Below, one piece after another: positions 16,429 through 24,399 of a stretch of DNA of 38,816 bases (position 1 is its first letter; each line of letters begins with the position of its first letter). This DNA comes from Clostridia bacterium. GTDB lineage: Bacteria; Bacillota; Clostridia; Oscillospirales; CAG-272. A program made the position numbers and the translations under genes. Below the pieces are notes generated by a model, which was not told the DNA's origin, made no database searches, and saw only the letters and a program-made list of their open reading frames with translations. The stretch spans positions 1 through 38,816 of the forward strand of contig JAFTOT010000090.1 of NCBI GenBank assembly GCA_017463665.1, given 5' to 3'.

Positions 16429-17027
16429 GAATCATTACGGGTACTGCAAAAGGTACAAAGCTCTTTACACTCGAGGGGGATGCGACGCGCCCGACCTCGG
16501 AGCGCGCAAAAGAAGCGCTTTTTTCTATGATACAGTTTGAAATCGAGGGGCGGCGGGTTCTGGATCTGTTTGCGGGATCGGGGCAGCTCGGACTGGAGGC
16601 GATCAGCCGCGGAGCCGCGTACTGCATGTTTACTGATGCTTCGGCGGACGCGATTGCCATTGTTCGCAAAAATATTGAGAAAACCCGCTTTTCCGAACAG
16701 ACAAAGACCTTGATCACGGACTACCGCAGCTTTTTGCGCAAATCCGCAGGACGTGAGGGATTTGACATTATTTTTTTGGATCCGCCCTATGCTTCGGGGG
16801 CGCTGACGGATGCTTTGCTGCGTCTGTCGCGCACCAAACTGATGAAGCGCGGATGCCTGCTGGTGTGCGAAAGCGAAAACGAGGATATGCGCATCTTTGA
16901 AAAAGAGCCGCAGCTCGCCGAGATGTATACCTCCGTACGGCAAAACGGCTACGGCAGAGTGCACATCGAGCTGCTGACGCCCTCCGAAAACTATTTTGCA
17001 AAGAACGAGGCAGAAGATGAAACATAA
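16425..17027 (+). CDS. rsmD: 16S rRNA (guanine966-N2)-methyltransferase RsmD
   Basis: The product has 200 residues and methylates G966 of 16S rRNA with SAM. The start MRIITGTAKG and the motif TRPTSERAKEALFSMI are typical. The SAM site is VLDLFAGSGQLGLEAISRGA and the catalytic motif is DIIFLDPPYASG (about residues 112-123). It is followed by coaD with an 11-bp overlap, which is the widespread rsmD-coaD pair. It is coupled to uvrC by an ATGA overlap. Confidence 0.95.
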   Translation: MRIITGTAKGTKLFTLEGDATRPTSERAKEALFSMIQFEIEGRRVLDLFAGSGQLGLEAISRGAAYCMFTDASADAIAIVRKNIEKTRFSEQTKTLITDYRSFLRKSAGREGFDIIFLDPPYASGALTDALLRLSRTKLMKRGCLLVCESENEDMRIFEKEPQLAEMYTSVRQNGYGRVHIELLTPSENYFAKNEAEDET

Positions 17028-17508
17028 ACTGGCACTGGTGACAGGCAGCTTTGATCCGATCACCAACGGACATGTCGATATCGCGCGCCGTGCGGCAGCG
17101 CTCTTTGACCAGGTGATCGTTTTGGTGGCGCAGAACGCGGAGAAGCAGTACATGTTTACGGCGGTCCAGCGCGCGGAGATCGCAAAAGCAGCGCTCGCCG
17201 ATATTCCGAATGTCACTGTAGAAACTTGCGATGGTTATGTCGCGGATTTTGCCAAGGCTCGCGGTGCCGATGCGTTTGTGCGCGGTATTCGCGGCGGTGC
17301 GGATGTTACCTACGAGCAGACGATGGCAGATGCAAATTTTTCGCTTTGCGGTCTGGATACCGTACTGCTGTTTGCCAAACCCGAGTACCATACGGTGAGT
17401 TCCACCGCTGTGCGGCGTTGCCTTACAGCGGGGCAGGGCGCGGAGGAGATGATGCCGCCTGCGGCATTGCAGCTCGCGCGATCTTTTTTGGAGCGGCGGC
17501 AGGGATAG
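17017..17508 (+). CDS. coaD: Phosphopantetheine adenylyltransferase CoaD
   Basis: The product has 163 residues. It joins ATP and 4'-phosphopantetheine to form dephospho-CoA, the penultimate step of CoA synthesis. The nucleotidyltransferase motifs are GSFDPITNGHVDI (the HxGH-type site, here NGH), RGIRGGADVTYEQTMADAN and the TVSSTAVR motif. The chosen start is ATG 17017, which begins MKHKLALVTGSFDP as in the family; an in-frame start 21 bp upstream is less likely. Last gene of the uvrC operon, followed by a terminator. Confidence 0.95.
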   Translation: MKHKLALVTGSFDPITNGHVDIARRAAALFDQVIVLVAQNAEKQYMFTAVQRAEIAKAALADIPNVTVETCDGYVADFAKARGADAFVRGIRGGADVTYEQTMADANFSLCGLDTVLLFAKPEYHTVSSTAVRRCLTAGQGAEEMMPPAALQLARSFLERRQG

Positions 17509-17514
17509 CTTTAT

Positions 17515-17569
17515 GAGAGTCGAATACATCGCGTTTTGTCGTTGATCGTGTTCGGCTCTCTTTCTTTTT
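17515..17569 (+). terminator. Rho-independent terminator after coaD
   Basis: The stem GAGAGTCGAA (17515-17524) pairs with TTCGGCTCTC (17551-17560) with one G-T pair. The T-rich tail runs to 17569. The loop is long (26 bases) and may contain a smaller hairpin. Confidence 0.7.
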
Positions 17570-17659
17570 AAACGTATTCGTTCTGCGCGGGATGAACAAA
17601 CAGGTTTGATTTATACGAATAGATGTGTTGTTTTTGAACAAACATCTTGATTTTTTGTA

Positions 17660-17688
17660 TTCAATTCAAGATGCGAATGGTGTATATT
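17660..17688 (+). promoter_or_regulatory. Probable sigma-A promoter of the first surface protein gene
   Basis: -35 TTCAAT (17660-17665), a 17-bp spacer, and -10 TATATT (17683-17688). The same GTG-TATATT context occurs in the promoter of the paralogous gene. The rest of the 245-bp gap holds the coaD terminator and no gene that I can support. Confidence 0.55.
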
Positions 17689-17753
17689 TATGTTGAGCGA
17701 TGGATAGTTCCTCGCGATTACAGGATGATTTGATTTCTACGGAGGTATGCACT

Positions 17754-19685
17754 ATGAAAAAACTTTTGACCATCGTAATTGCATCGATCCTGCTCGTATG
17801 CGGCATGGCTATGACCGTGGGTGCGGCAGAATATGTGTATTACGAAAATGACTTCTCGGATCCGAAAACACTTTCCGATTTTACACAGTATCGCGGCGAA
17901 TGGGATATTGTTGACGGACAGTTAATGCTGGTTGGCATGGGCGATGTTGATGACCTGAGTAAATTTGCGTTCATGCTGTACACTGCGGATCCTGCTGTTA
18001 TGAATCTGACCGACTATATTGCAGAAGTGGATCTGACCAATACACAGTCTGCGGCTGCTTTGCTTTCTCGTTGCGATATCACGCAGGCACAGGGAGAAAC
18101 GGCTGACGGCTGGTACGGCTACATGGCATTTCTCAGCAACAACGGTACTTTGAGTGCGTTCGGTCGCGGCAACGGTCTTGGCGCATATGCGGGCAATTTG
18201 CACGTCAGCTCGGCGGTTACCGCCCCCGGTTCGAATCTGCATCTCAAGGCAACCTACCAGGGAACGCATATTACATATGTAATGTCGGATCTGAATACCG
18301 GCAGTGAGCTGTACACGATCGAGTTGGATAATGATGAATGGGCGTACGGCTCGTTTGGTTTCCGTGCTGCGATCATGCAATCCGGTTTGACTAACCTTGG
18401 CGTTCTCGGCTTTGACAATCTCAAGATCACTGCTATCGGCGAAGTCGGCGATTGGCTTGCAGCGGGTAAGTCTCTTGCGGATTACAAGCCCAGCGTTACC
18501 TCGAATGTTATAGTTCCCAAGGTTACCGAGGCAATCGAAGTAACCGTTCCCGAGGTCGTAAAGGTGGAAGCTTCTAAGCTTGACGTGACCAAGACGGAGT
18601 ATGTATTCTACGAGAATGACTTCTCGGATCCTGCTACGATTGCGGATTTTACGCAGTATCGCGGCGATTGGACGATCAAAGACGGACGCTTGTATTACAG
18701 CGCGGTAACCACCGGCTTTGAAGCGACCAGCAACTTCGCCTTTATTCTGTATTCCGGAAATCACGATGCAAATCTGCTGCAGAATTACACATTGGAAGTC
18801 GATGTATACAATTCGCAGACGTCATCCGGCGTGATCACGCACGCTGATCTGTCGCAGGCGGACAGTGATACCGCGAACTCTTTCTATGGATATGTTTCTT
18901 TCATTTCCAATGACGGTACCAAGGGTGCGACCGGTTATTGCGATTGGCAGGGTGCCTGGGGTGGTAACTTGGCAGTCGGCGAACCTCTTCTGAATCCCGG
19001 CGGAAATTATCACATTAAGGTCGAGTGCGCAGACGGTATGATGATCTACACGATCACCGCTGTCGGCAGTGACGACGTCATTTGGACGGATACACAGGTT
19101 GCTGCCGAATGGCCGGCAGGTTCTTTCGGCTTCCGCATGCGTGTGGCTATGGACAGCCTGGTTTCGCTGGATAATACCGCATATGACAACCTCAAGGTTA
19201 CGGTATATGGTGAAGAGGCGGTTCTCTTGAATGCAGGCTATCATCCCAACGCAGAGATCGTTGGTACGCTCGATCTTCCTGCCGAGAGTACCGCAGCTCC
19301 TGTTGAGACTACTGCAGCTCCTGCTGAGACTACCGTAGCTCCCGTAGTTACTACCGAGGCTCCCGCAGTTACCACTGCTACTCCTGTAGTTACTACCGCT
19401 GCTCTTGCAGTTACCACCACAGCTCCTGTGGCTACTACCGAGGCTCCTGTAGTTACCACTGCTGCTCCTGTAGTTGCCACTACCGCAGCGCCCGAGACCA
19501 CCGAGGCTCCTGTGGCTACCACTGCTGCTCCCGCTACTACCACTGACGCTCCCGTTACTACTGTTGCTCCTGCACCCACGCAGACCGAGGGCGGTGTAAA
19601 TGTCGGCTTGATCGTCGGCATCGTCATCGCAGTTGTTGCGGCGGTTGTAATTGTGGCGGTTGTTTCCAAAAAGAAGAAAAATTGA
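17754..19685 (+). CDS. Surface-anchored protein with two tandem ConA-like domains and a Thr/Ala/Pro stalk (paralog 1)
   Basis: The product has 643 residues. A signal peptide (about 1-24, ending near VGAA) is followed by two homologous domains of about 220 residues, near 26-250 and 281-500. Each opens with YENDFSDP and FTQYRG(E/D)W, a beta-rich layout that resembles concanavalin A-like or DUF1080-type folds (an inference). A stalk of about 100 residues made of TTAAP/TTEAP-like hexapeptides follows (about 505-607). The protein ends in one hydrophobic helix (about 614-636) and a KKKKN tail. No LPxTG motif is present, so the anchor is the membrane. The start has GGAGG upstream. It probably binds extracellular glycan or another ligand; no catalytic residues are recognised. 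A close paralog follows in tandem. Confidence 0.85.
   Translation: MKKLLTIVIASILLVCGMAMTVGAAEYVYYENDFSDPKTLSDFTQYRGEWDIVDGQLMLVGMGDVDDLSKFAFMLYTADPAVMNLTDYIAEVDLTNTQSAAALLSRCDITQAQGETADGWYGYMAFLSNNGTLSAFGRGNGLGAYAGNLHVSSAVTAPGSNLHLKATYQGTHITYVMSDLNTGSELYTIELDNDEWAYGSFGFRAAIMQSGLTNLGVLGFDNLKITAIGEVGDWLAAGKSLADYKPSVTSNVIVPKVTEAIEVTVPEVVKVEASKLDVTKTEYVFYENDFSDPATIADFTQYRGDWTIKDGRLYYSAVTTGFEATSNFAFILYSGNHDANLLQNYTLEVDVYNSQTSSGVITHADLSQADSDTANSFYGYVSFISNDGTKGATGYCDWQGAWGGNLAVGEPLLNPGGNYHIKVECADGMMIYTITAVGSDDVIWTDTQVAAEWPAGSFGFRMRVAMDSLVSLDNTAYDNLKVTVYGEEAVLLNAGYHPNAEIVGTLDLPAESTAAPVETTAAPAETTVAPVVTTEAPAVTTATPVVTTAALAVTTTAPVATTEAPVVTTAAPVVATTAAPETTEAPVATTAAPATTTDAPVTTVAPAPTQTEGGVNVGLIVGIVIAVVAAVVIVAVVSKKKKN
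19276..19575 (+). repeat. Degenerate hexapeptide-coding repeat array (Thr/Ala/Pro stalk of paralog 1)
   Basis: About 300 bp built of 18-bp units of the form ACTACCGCAGCTCCTGTA, with the pattern TTxAPV in translation. The units are imperfect, so this is an old repeat array inside a gene. Confidence 0.75.
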
Positions 19686-19694
19686 TCAACATTA

Positions 19695-19737
19695 ACAAAC
19701 AAGGCTGCATGATTTCATGCAGCCTTGTTTGTTTTGT
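19695..19737 (+). terminator. Rho-independent terminator after surface protein 1
   Basis: A near-perfect long stem (ACAAACAAGGCTGCATGA with its complement) with a 2-base loop is followed by T-rich sequence. Confidence 0.92.
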
Positions 19738-19833
19738 TTAAATCGCGCGTGAGAAAATATACAAAGTGAACAAATTCTGCAAACTTTTTTCTCAAATATT
19801 TATTTTTTTTGAATGGAATATTTAATTTCCGTA

Positions 19834-19862
19834 TTTACTTTAACCACAAAATAGTGTATATT
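19834..19862 (+). promoter_or_regulatory. Probable sigma-A promoter of the second surface protein gene
   Basis: -35 TTTACT (19834-19839), a 17-bp spacer, and -10 TATATT (19857-19862), about 40 bp before the start codon. Confidence 0.6.
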
Positions 19863-19902
19863 GGAATTGTAATATATTCAAAATGTACGGAGGTATGTAC
19901 AA

Positions 19903-21888
19903 ATGAGAAAAATTATGGCAATTGCAGTTGCTACCATTCTGCTCGTTTTCGGTATGGTTATGACTGCGAACGCGGCGGAGCATGTGTACTACGAAAATGA
20001 CTTTTCGAGTGCAGATTCTCTCGCGGATTTCACCCAGTATCGTGGTGAATGGGGCATTGTTGACGGACAGCTGATGCTGACCGGCATGGGTGATCTGGAT
20101 ATGAGCGCGCAGGCATTCCTGCTGTACACCAAGGATCCCGGCGTTATGAACCTCACCGACTATGTCCTGGAAGTGGATATGCTGAATATCCAGACGCAGG
20201 CAGGTCCTTTGCTTCGTTGCGATATCACGAAGGCAAACAGCTCTACTTCTAATGCTTTTTACGGCTATCAGATGTTCCTGAGCTTTACCGGTACCAAGCC
20301 CGCTATCGGTCGTGCAGATGCTTCCGATGGTTGGAAGGGTAATCTGCATGTTGGTACGGACGTAACCGCTCCCGGCTCGAATCTGCATCTCTACTGCAAA
20401 GTTGAGGGTAAGAACCTTACATACATCGTAACCGACAAGGATTCCGGTACTGAGATCTTCAACCATACTCTCGAGAACGATGAGTGGGCACTTGGCTCTT
20501 TCGGTTTCCGTGCAGTTATTATGAACAGCGGTATTTTGAACGTCGGTATTCTCGGCTTCGATAACCTCAAGGTTACCGCTATCGGCGAAGTAGGCGATTG
20601 GCTCGCAGCAGGCAAGTCCCTTGCAGATTACAAGCCCGGCGTTGAGAACAACGCAGTTGTTGTTGCACATACCGATGCGATCCAAGTAACTGTTCCCGAG
20701 GTCGTTAAGGTTGAGTCCTCCAAGCTGGATGCAAGCAAGAACGAGTATGTATTCTATGAGAATGACTTCTCGGATGCTGCAACCATCAGCGATTTCACCC
20801 AGTATCGCGGTGAGTGGACCATCAAGAACGGCGGTCTGTACTACAGTGCAACCACTTCCGGTTTTGATGCAACCTCCAACATGTCCTACATTCTCTACTC
20901 TGCTAACCATGATGCAAACCTGCTGAAGAACTATACCGTTGAGGCGGATATCTGCAATGCACAGACTGCTGCAGGTATCATCTCGCATGCAGACTTGTCT
21001 CAGGCAGCAAGCCGTCCGAATGGTAACTCTTTCTACGGTTATCTTTCCTTCATTTCCAACGATGCTACCAAGTTTGCAGTTGGTTATTGCGATTGGCAGG
21101 GTAACTGGGGTGGAAACCTGGTTGTCGGCGAGCCTATGGCAAATATCGGCGGTAACTATCACATCAAGGTTGCATATGCAGAGGACGGCACGTTCACCAC
21201 GACCGTTACTGCTGTAGGCAGCGATGAAGTTATGTGGACGGATACGCAGGTTATTTCCGATTGGACCGCAGGTTCCTTCGGTTTCCGTATGCGCGTAGCT
21301 ATGGATGCTGCTGTTAACCTCGACACGGCTTATTGGGATAACCTCAAGGTTACCGTATACGGCGAAGAAGCAGTTCTCTTGAACGCAGGTTATCATCCCA
21401 ATGCAGAGATCGTCGGCACGATCGAGATTCCTGCTGAGACCACTGCTGCTCCTGCAGTTACTACCGCAGCTCCTGTAGAGACCACTGCAGCTCCTGCTGT
21501 TACCACGGCGGCTCCTGTAACTCCCGCAGTTACTACCGCGGCTCCCGTAGTTACCACCGCAGCTCCTGCAGAGACCACTGTTGCTCCCGCAACTACCACT
21601 GCCGCTCCTGCAGTTACCACCGGCGATGTTGCAGTTACCACCGCAGCTCCCGTTGCTACTACTGAGGCTCCCGTAGTTACCACTGCAGCTCCTGTAGAGA
21701 CCACTACCGCAGCTCCCGAGACCACTGAGGCTCCCGCAGCTACCAGTGCTCCCGCTGCTACCACTACCGCTCCTGCTGCTACGCAGACCGAGGGCGGCGC
21801 AAATGTCGGCTTGATCATTGGCATCGTAGTCGCAGTTGTCGTTGTAGCTGCAATCGTTGCAGTTGTTCTCAAGAAAAAGAAGAACTAA
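19903..21888 (+). CDS. Surface-anchored protein with two tandem ConA-like domains and a Thr/Ala/Pro stalk (paralog 2)
   Basis: The product has 661 residues with the same plan as its upstream neighbour: signal peptide (1-24), domain one (about 26-250), domain two (about 281-505), a stalk of about 120 residues of TTAAP-type units (about 510-628), a membrane helix (about 633-656) and a KKKKN end. Shared blocks include YENDFS, FTQYRGEW, EVGDWLAAGKSLADYKP and AVLLNAGYHPNAEIVGT. The stalk is longer than in paralog 1. The start is ATG 19903 with GGAGGTATGTAC. It has its own promoter and terminator, so the pair can be expressed separately. The duplication is clear; the ligand is unknown. Confidence 0.85.
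   Translation: MRKIMAIAVATILLVFGMVMTANAAEHVYYENDFSSADSLADFTQYRGEWGIVDGQLMLTGMGDLDMSAQAFLLYTKDPGVMNLTDYVLEVDMLNIQTQAGPLLRCDITKANSSTSNAFYGYQMFLSFTGTKPAIGRADASDGWKGNLHVGTDVTAPGSNLHLYCKVEGKNLTYIVTDKDSGTEIFNHTLENDEWALGSFGFRAVIMNSGILNVGILGFDNLKVTAIGEVGDWLAAGKSLADYKPGVENNAVVVAHTDAIQVTVPEVVKVESSKLDASKNEYVFYENDFSDAATISDFTQYRGEWTIKNGGLYYSATTSGFDATSNMSYILYSANHDANLLKNYTVEADICNAQTAAGIISHADLSQAASRPNGNSFYGYLSFISNDATKFAVGYCDWQGNWGGNLVVGEPMANIGGNYHIKVAYAEDGTFTTTVTAVGSDEVMWTDTQVISDWTAGSFGFRMRVAMDAAVNLDTAYWDNLKVTVYGEEAVLLNAGYHPNAEIVGTIEIPAETTAAPAVTTAAPVETTAAPAVTTAAPVTPAVTTAAPVVTTAAPAETTVAPATTTAAPAVTTGDVAVTTAAPVATTEAPVVTTAAPVETTTAAPETTEAPAATSAPAATTTAPAATQTEGGANVGLIIGIVVAVVVVAAIVAVVLKKKKN
21430..21780 (+). repeat. 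Degenerate hexapeptide-coding repeat array (Thr/Ala/Pro stalk of paralog 2)
   Basis: About 350 bp of imperfect 18-bp units that encode TTAAPV/TTAAPA-like hexapeptides. It is longer than the array in paralog 1 and has one irregular stretch (TTGDVAVTT). Confidence 0.75.
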
Positions 21889-21902
21889 TTAAACATTAGC
21901 CT

Positions 21903-21938
21903 AAAAGCACTGCATGGTTCCATGCAGTGCTTTTGTTA
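21903..21938 (+). terminator. Rho-independent terminator after surface protein 2
   Basis: A perfect 15-bp stem (AAAAGCACTGCATGG and complement) with a TT loop ends in TTTT. Confidence 0.92.
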
Positions 21939-21972
21939 TATCAAGTTGTGTCCGTCTTTTGATTTATGATCG

Positions 21973-21990
21973 AAGTGTTGAAAAGTGGAT
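21973..21990 (+). promoter_or_regulatory. MraZ-box-like repeat, distal copy
   Basis: AAGTGTTGAAAAGTGGAT holds two GTG half-sites at a 10-bp period. It matches 14 of 18 positions of the proximal mraZ operator about 210 bp downstream. A TATGAT hexamer lies just before it (21965-21970). Confidence 0.4.
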
Positions 21991-22004
21991 AGAAAACGCC
22001 TCCG

Positions 22005-22042
22005 AAAACGCGCCCTGAACGAAGTTTGGGGTGCGTTTTTTT
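22005..22042 (+). terminator. Terminator-like hairpin between the two MraZ boxes
   Basis: AAAACGCGCCC pairs with GGGGTGCGTTTT (one G-T pair), followed by a T run. It is the second hairpin in a row after the surface protein gene. The rest of 21939-22234 holds a T-rich tract (about 22089-22120) and the mraZ promoter, with no gene. Confidence 0.7.
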
Positions 22043-22147
22043 ATGTTGGAGCAGTGCAGTGGGGGACGATCCCGCGAAAAGGGGAGTTTTGCTTTTTTTT
22101 TCTTTCTTTATTTTAGTACAGAAAACTCGGTTTTTTTAGAAAAAGTA

Positions 22148-22176
22148 TTGCAATTTGGAAAAGATTCCTTTATAAT
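22148..22176 (+). promoter_or_regulatory. Sigma-A promoter of the dcw cluster
   Basis: -35 TTGCAA (22148-22153), a 17-bp spacer, and a consensus -10 TATAAT (22171-22176). The MraZ operator starts 10 bp downstream, as expected for autorepression. Confidence 0.85.
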
Positions 22177-22186
22177 AAAAGCATAG

Positions 22187-22224
22187 GTGGGGAAAAGTGG
22201 GTGATTTTCTCATCAAAGTGTTGG
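22187..22224 (+). promoter_or_regulatory. MraZ operator (repeated GTGGG boxes)
   Basis: GTGGG at 22187-22191 and 22197-22201, at a 10-bp period, plus a weaker GTGTTGG at 22218-22224 two turns further on. Direct repeats of this type are the known MraZ binding sites in the mraZ leader. Confidence 0.7.
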
Positions 22225-22234
22225 AAAAAGGGGG

Positions 22235-22678
22235 ATGAGCGGCGTGGAAAGCAAGCAGACGTTCGTTGGCGAATATCGCCATTCGCTTGATGCAAAGAAC
22301 CGCTTGTTCATTCCTGCTAAGTTCCGCGAACTCCTTGGCGAGAATTTTGCAATTTCCCGCATTAACGAAAAATGTCTTCTTCTGTTTTCCGAGGAAGAAT
22401 GGATCCGCTATACGGACAAGCTGCTCAACGGTGTCCCCGCGGATACAAAGCGTATAGCCCGCAAGGTCTTTTCCAAAACGACATATGCAACGCCCGATGC
22501 GCAGGGAAGAGTGATCATTCCCGCTAAGCTTTGTGAGCTTGCCGAGCTGCAAAAAAATGCAGTGATCGTCGGTGCCGGCAATCATGCCGAGATCTGGTCT
22601 GAGGACAACTGGGATGCACTGGAAGCTGAACTCAGCGACGAGGCACTTGCAGAGACCTTCAATGCTCTCGGATTTTAA
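22235..22678 (+). CDS. mraZ: Transcriptional regulator MraZ
   Basis: The product has up to 147 residues and contains two SpoVT/AbrB-like half-domains. The first has GEYRHSLDAKNRLFIPAKFRE and the second TPDAQGRVIIPAKLCELA, both the DxxGR(x)xIPxx type. MraZ forms a ring and binds direct repeats in its own leader to control the dcw genes. Two starts are possible. ATG 22235 touches the GGGGG tract and has no room for a ribosome site. GTG 22244 has the GGGGG tract at about 9 bp and gives 144 residues. I list the longer form but favour the GTG on spacing. Confidence 0.93.
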   Translation: MSGVESKQTFVGEYRHSLDAKNRLFIPAKFRELLGENFAISRINEKCLLLFSEEEWIRYTDKLLNGVPADTKRIARKVFSKTTYATPDAQGRVIIPAKLCELAELQKNAVIVGAGNHAEIWSEDNWDALEAELSDEALAETFNALGF

Positions 22679-22689
22679 GGTGGTAAGCG

Positions 22690-23634
22690 ATGGAAGAAGT
22701 AAAGTTTTCACATGTTTCGGTGCTGCTGCCTGAATGCATCGAGAATTTAGATATCAAACCGAACGGTATTTATGTAGACGGTACGACGGGCGGCGGCGGA
22801 CATTCGCTCGAAATCGTTAAGCGCCTGACGGACGGCGGCAGGTTGATCTGCATTGACCGCGACACGGATGCACTTGCAGCGGCGGCAAAGCGGCTGGAGC
22901 AATATGCAGACCGCATCACCTTTGTGCACAGCAATTATTCCGAACTGGATGCTGTGCTGCGCGACCTCGAAATCGACACTGTGGACGGGGTCTTGCTTGA
23001 CCTCGGCGTTTCCTCCTATCAGTTGGATACCGCAGAACGCGGTTTTTCCTATATGCAGGATGCGAGACTGGATATGCGCATGGATCAAGAGAGTTCGCTC
23101 AGTGCCTACGAAGTCATCAATGAATATTCAGAAGAAGAGCTTCGCCGGATAATTTACGAATACGGTGAAGAGAAATTTGCCAAAAACATTGCGGCAAACA
23201 TCGTAAAAGCACGCGCCGAAGCGCCGATCGAAACGACCTTACAGCTCTCGGAGCTGATCAAGTCCTCAATGCCTAAAGCAGCAAGGGAAGGCGGGCATCA
23301 TCCCGCAAAGCGAACCTTTCAGGCGATCCGCATCGAGGTTAATGCTGAGCTCACAGGGATTCCGCCTGTAATCGAGGCTGCCGTTTCCCGCATGAATGTA
23401 GGCGGTAGGCTCGCGATCATCACCTTCCATTCGCTGGAGGACAGAATTGTAAAACAAACCTTTGCAACGCTTGCAACCGGATGCACCTGCCCGCGGGAAT
23501 TTCCGGTTTGCATTTGCAATAATAAACCGAAAATTAAAACCGTGTGTAAAAAACCGATCACGGCGAGCGATGCAGAACTGGAGGTCAATCCCCGTTCAAG
23601 AAGCGCGAAACTCCGTGTGGCAGAGAAACTTTAA
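22690..23634 (+). CDS. rsmH: 16S rRNA (cytosine1402-N4)-methyltransferase RsmH (MraW)
   Basis: The product has 314 residues and methylates C1402 in the 30S P-site with SAM. Diagnostic motifs: FSHVSVLLPECIENL at the start, VDGTTGGGGHSLEI (SAM loop), GVLLDLGVSSYQLD, RGFSYMQDARLDMRMD, KRTFQAIRIEVNAEL and the end piece NPRSRSAKLRVAEK. AAGGTGG lies 9 bp upstream. It follows mraZ by 11 bp, the standard dcw order. Confidence 0.97.
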   Translation: MEEVKFSHVSVLLPECIENLDIKPNGIYVDGTTGGGGHSLEIVKRLTDGGRLICIDRDTDALAAAAKRLEQYADRITFVHSNYSELDAVLRDLEIDTVDGVLLDLGVSSYQLDTAERGFSYMQDARLDMRMDQESSLSAYEVINEYSEEELRRIIYEYGEEKFAKNIAANIVKARAEAPIETTLQLSELIKSSMPKAAREGGHHPAKRTFQAIRIEVNAELTGIPPVIEAAVSRMNVGGRLAIITFHSLEDRIVKQTFATLATGCTCPREFPVCICNNKPKIKTVCKKPITASDAELEVNPRSRSAKLRVAEKL

Positions 23635-23649
23635 GTTGGGGGAACAAAA

Positions 23650-24345
23650 ATGGATATGCAGAATCAGAGTACATTTCAAAACGGCAGATATACCACTACC
23701 GTCCGTGATGTCCTGGTAGCAAAAGCGATTCAAAACGGATATAATCCGTTTTGCAGAAGCACAGATGCAAATGCGCGTAAAGTCACTAAGGAGATGCGCG
23801 CAAGAGTACAAGGCATTTCTATCCCCAAGACCGCAGTGGCACCCGCTGCGAAGAATCAGACTGCGGTTGTACGCGAGCTGAAAGTAGCTCCGGTACGCCG
23901 CGAGAATATGGCGCACAGAGAAGTGGTCGCTATTGAGAATTTTGAGTTGGTCAGACGTAAAAGCCCGTCGTTCTCGCTCGGCATGCTTGTTTCTGTGATG
24001 GTTACCGCGATGGTTCTTGCCATAGTCGTGTTCAGCGGATCGCTGATCAACGAAGAAGCGCGCCGCTATTCCGATCTGATAAACACGCTGGAAACTCTCG
24101 AAGCGGAAAATGCGACGCTCACGCTCGAACTTGAAGAGAAAAACGATCTCACGGTGATCGAGGATATTGCAAAGAATGAACTTGGCATGGTCAAGGTTGC
24201 TGAGGCGGAGCAGAAGTATATTTCGCTTGCCGACGGCAATTCGATTCAGACATATACTGCGGAAACAGAGGATACTTCGGTAACCTTCCATATGCTGAAT
24301 GCTTTTGGGGAAAAGATCAGCAATTTTTTAGAATATCTTGATTGA
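23650..24345 (+). CDS. ftsL: FtsL-like cell division protein
   Basis: The product has 231 residues. A basic cytosolic N terminus (about 1-107) leads to a single membrane helix (about 108-130). A leucine-heptad coiled coil follows (about 135-175, with LINTLETLEAENATLTLELEE) and then an acidic tail. The IEDIAKNELGMVKV motif is typical of FtsL/DivIC-family proteins. Its place between rsmH and the transpeptidase gene is that of ftsL, a divisome scaffold with DivIB and DivIC. The cytosolic part is long for an FtsL. A GGGGG site stands 8 bp upstream of the ATG. FtsL is assigned mainly from architecture and location. Confidence 0.82.
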   Translation: MDMQNQSTFQNGRYTTTVRDVLVAKAIQNGYNPFCRSTDANARKVTKEMRARVQGISIPKTAVAPAAKNQTAVVRELKVAPVRRENMAHREVVAIENFELVRRKSPSFSLGMLVSVMVTAMVLAIVVFSGSLINEEARRYSDLINTLETLEAENATLTLELEEKNDLTVIEDIAKNELGMVKVAEAEQKYISLADGNSIQTYTAETEDTSVTFHMLNAFGEKISNFLEYLD

Positions 24346-24399
24346 TTCCGAATATCTTTATAAGGAGAATACTCTACTTGGCGCAAAGGAGAAAGAACG

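Noticed and set aside
19276-19575. Possible CRISPR or satellite array
   Set aside because: The 18-bp units are in frame and encode a Thr/Ala/Pro stalk.
19840-21396. Long minus-strand open frame opposite the second surface protein
   Set aside because: It is created by the repetitive, biased codons of the sense gene. The sense frame has a signal peptide, promoter and terminator.
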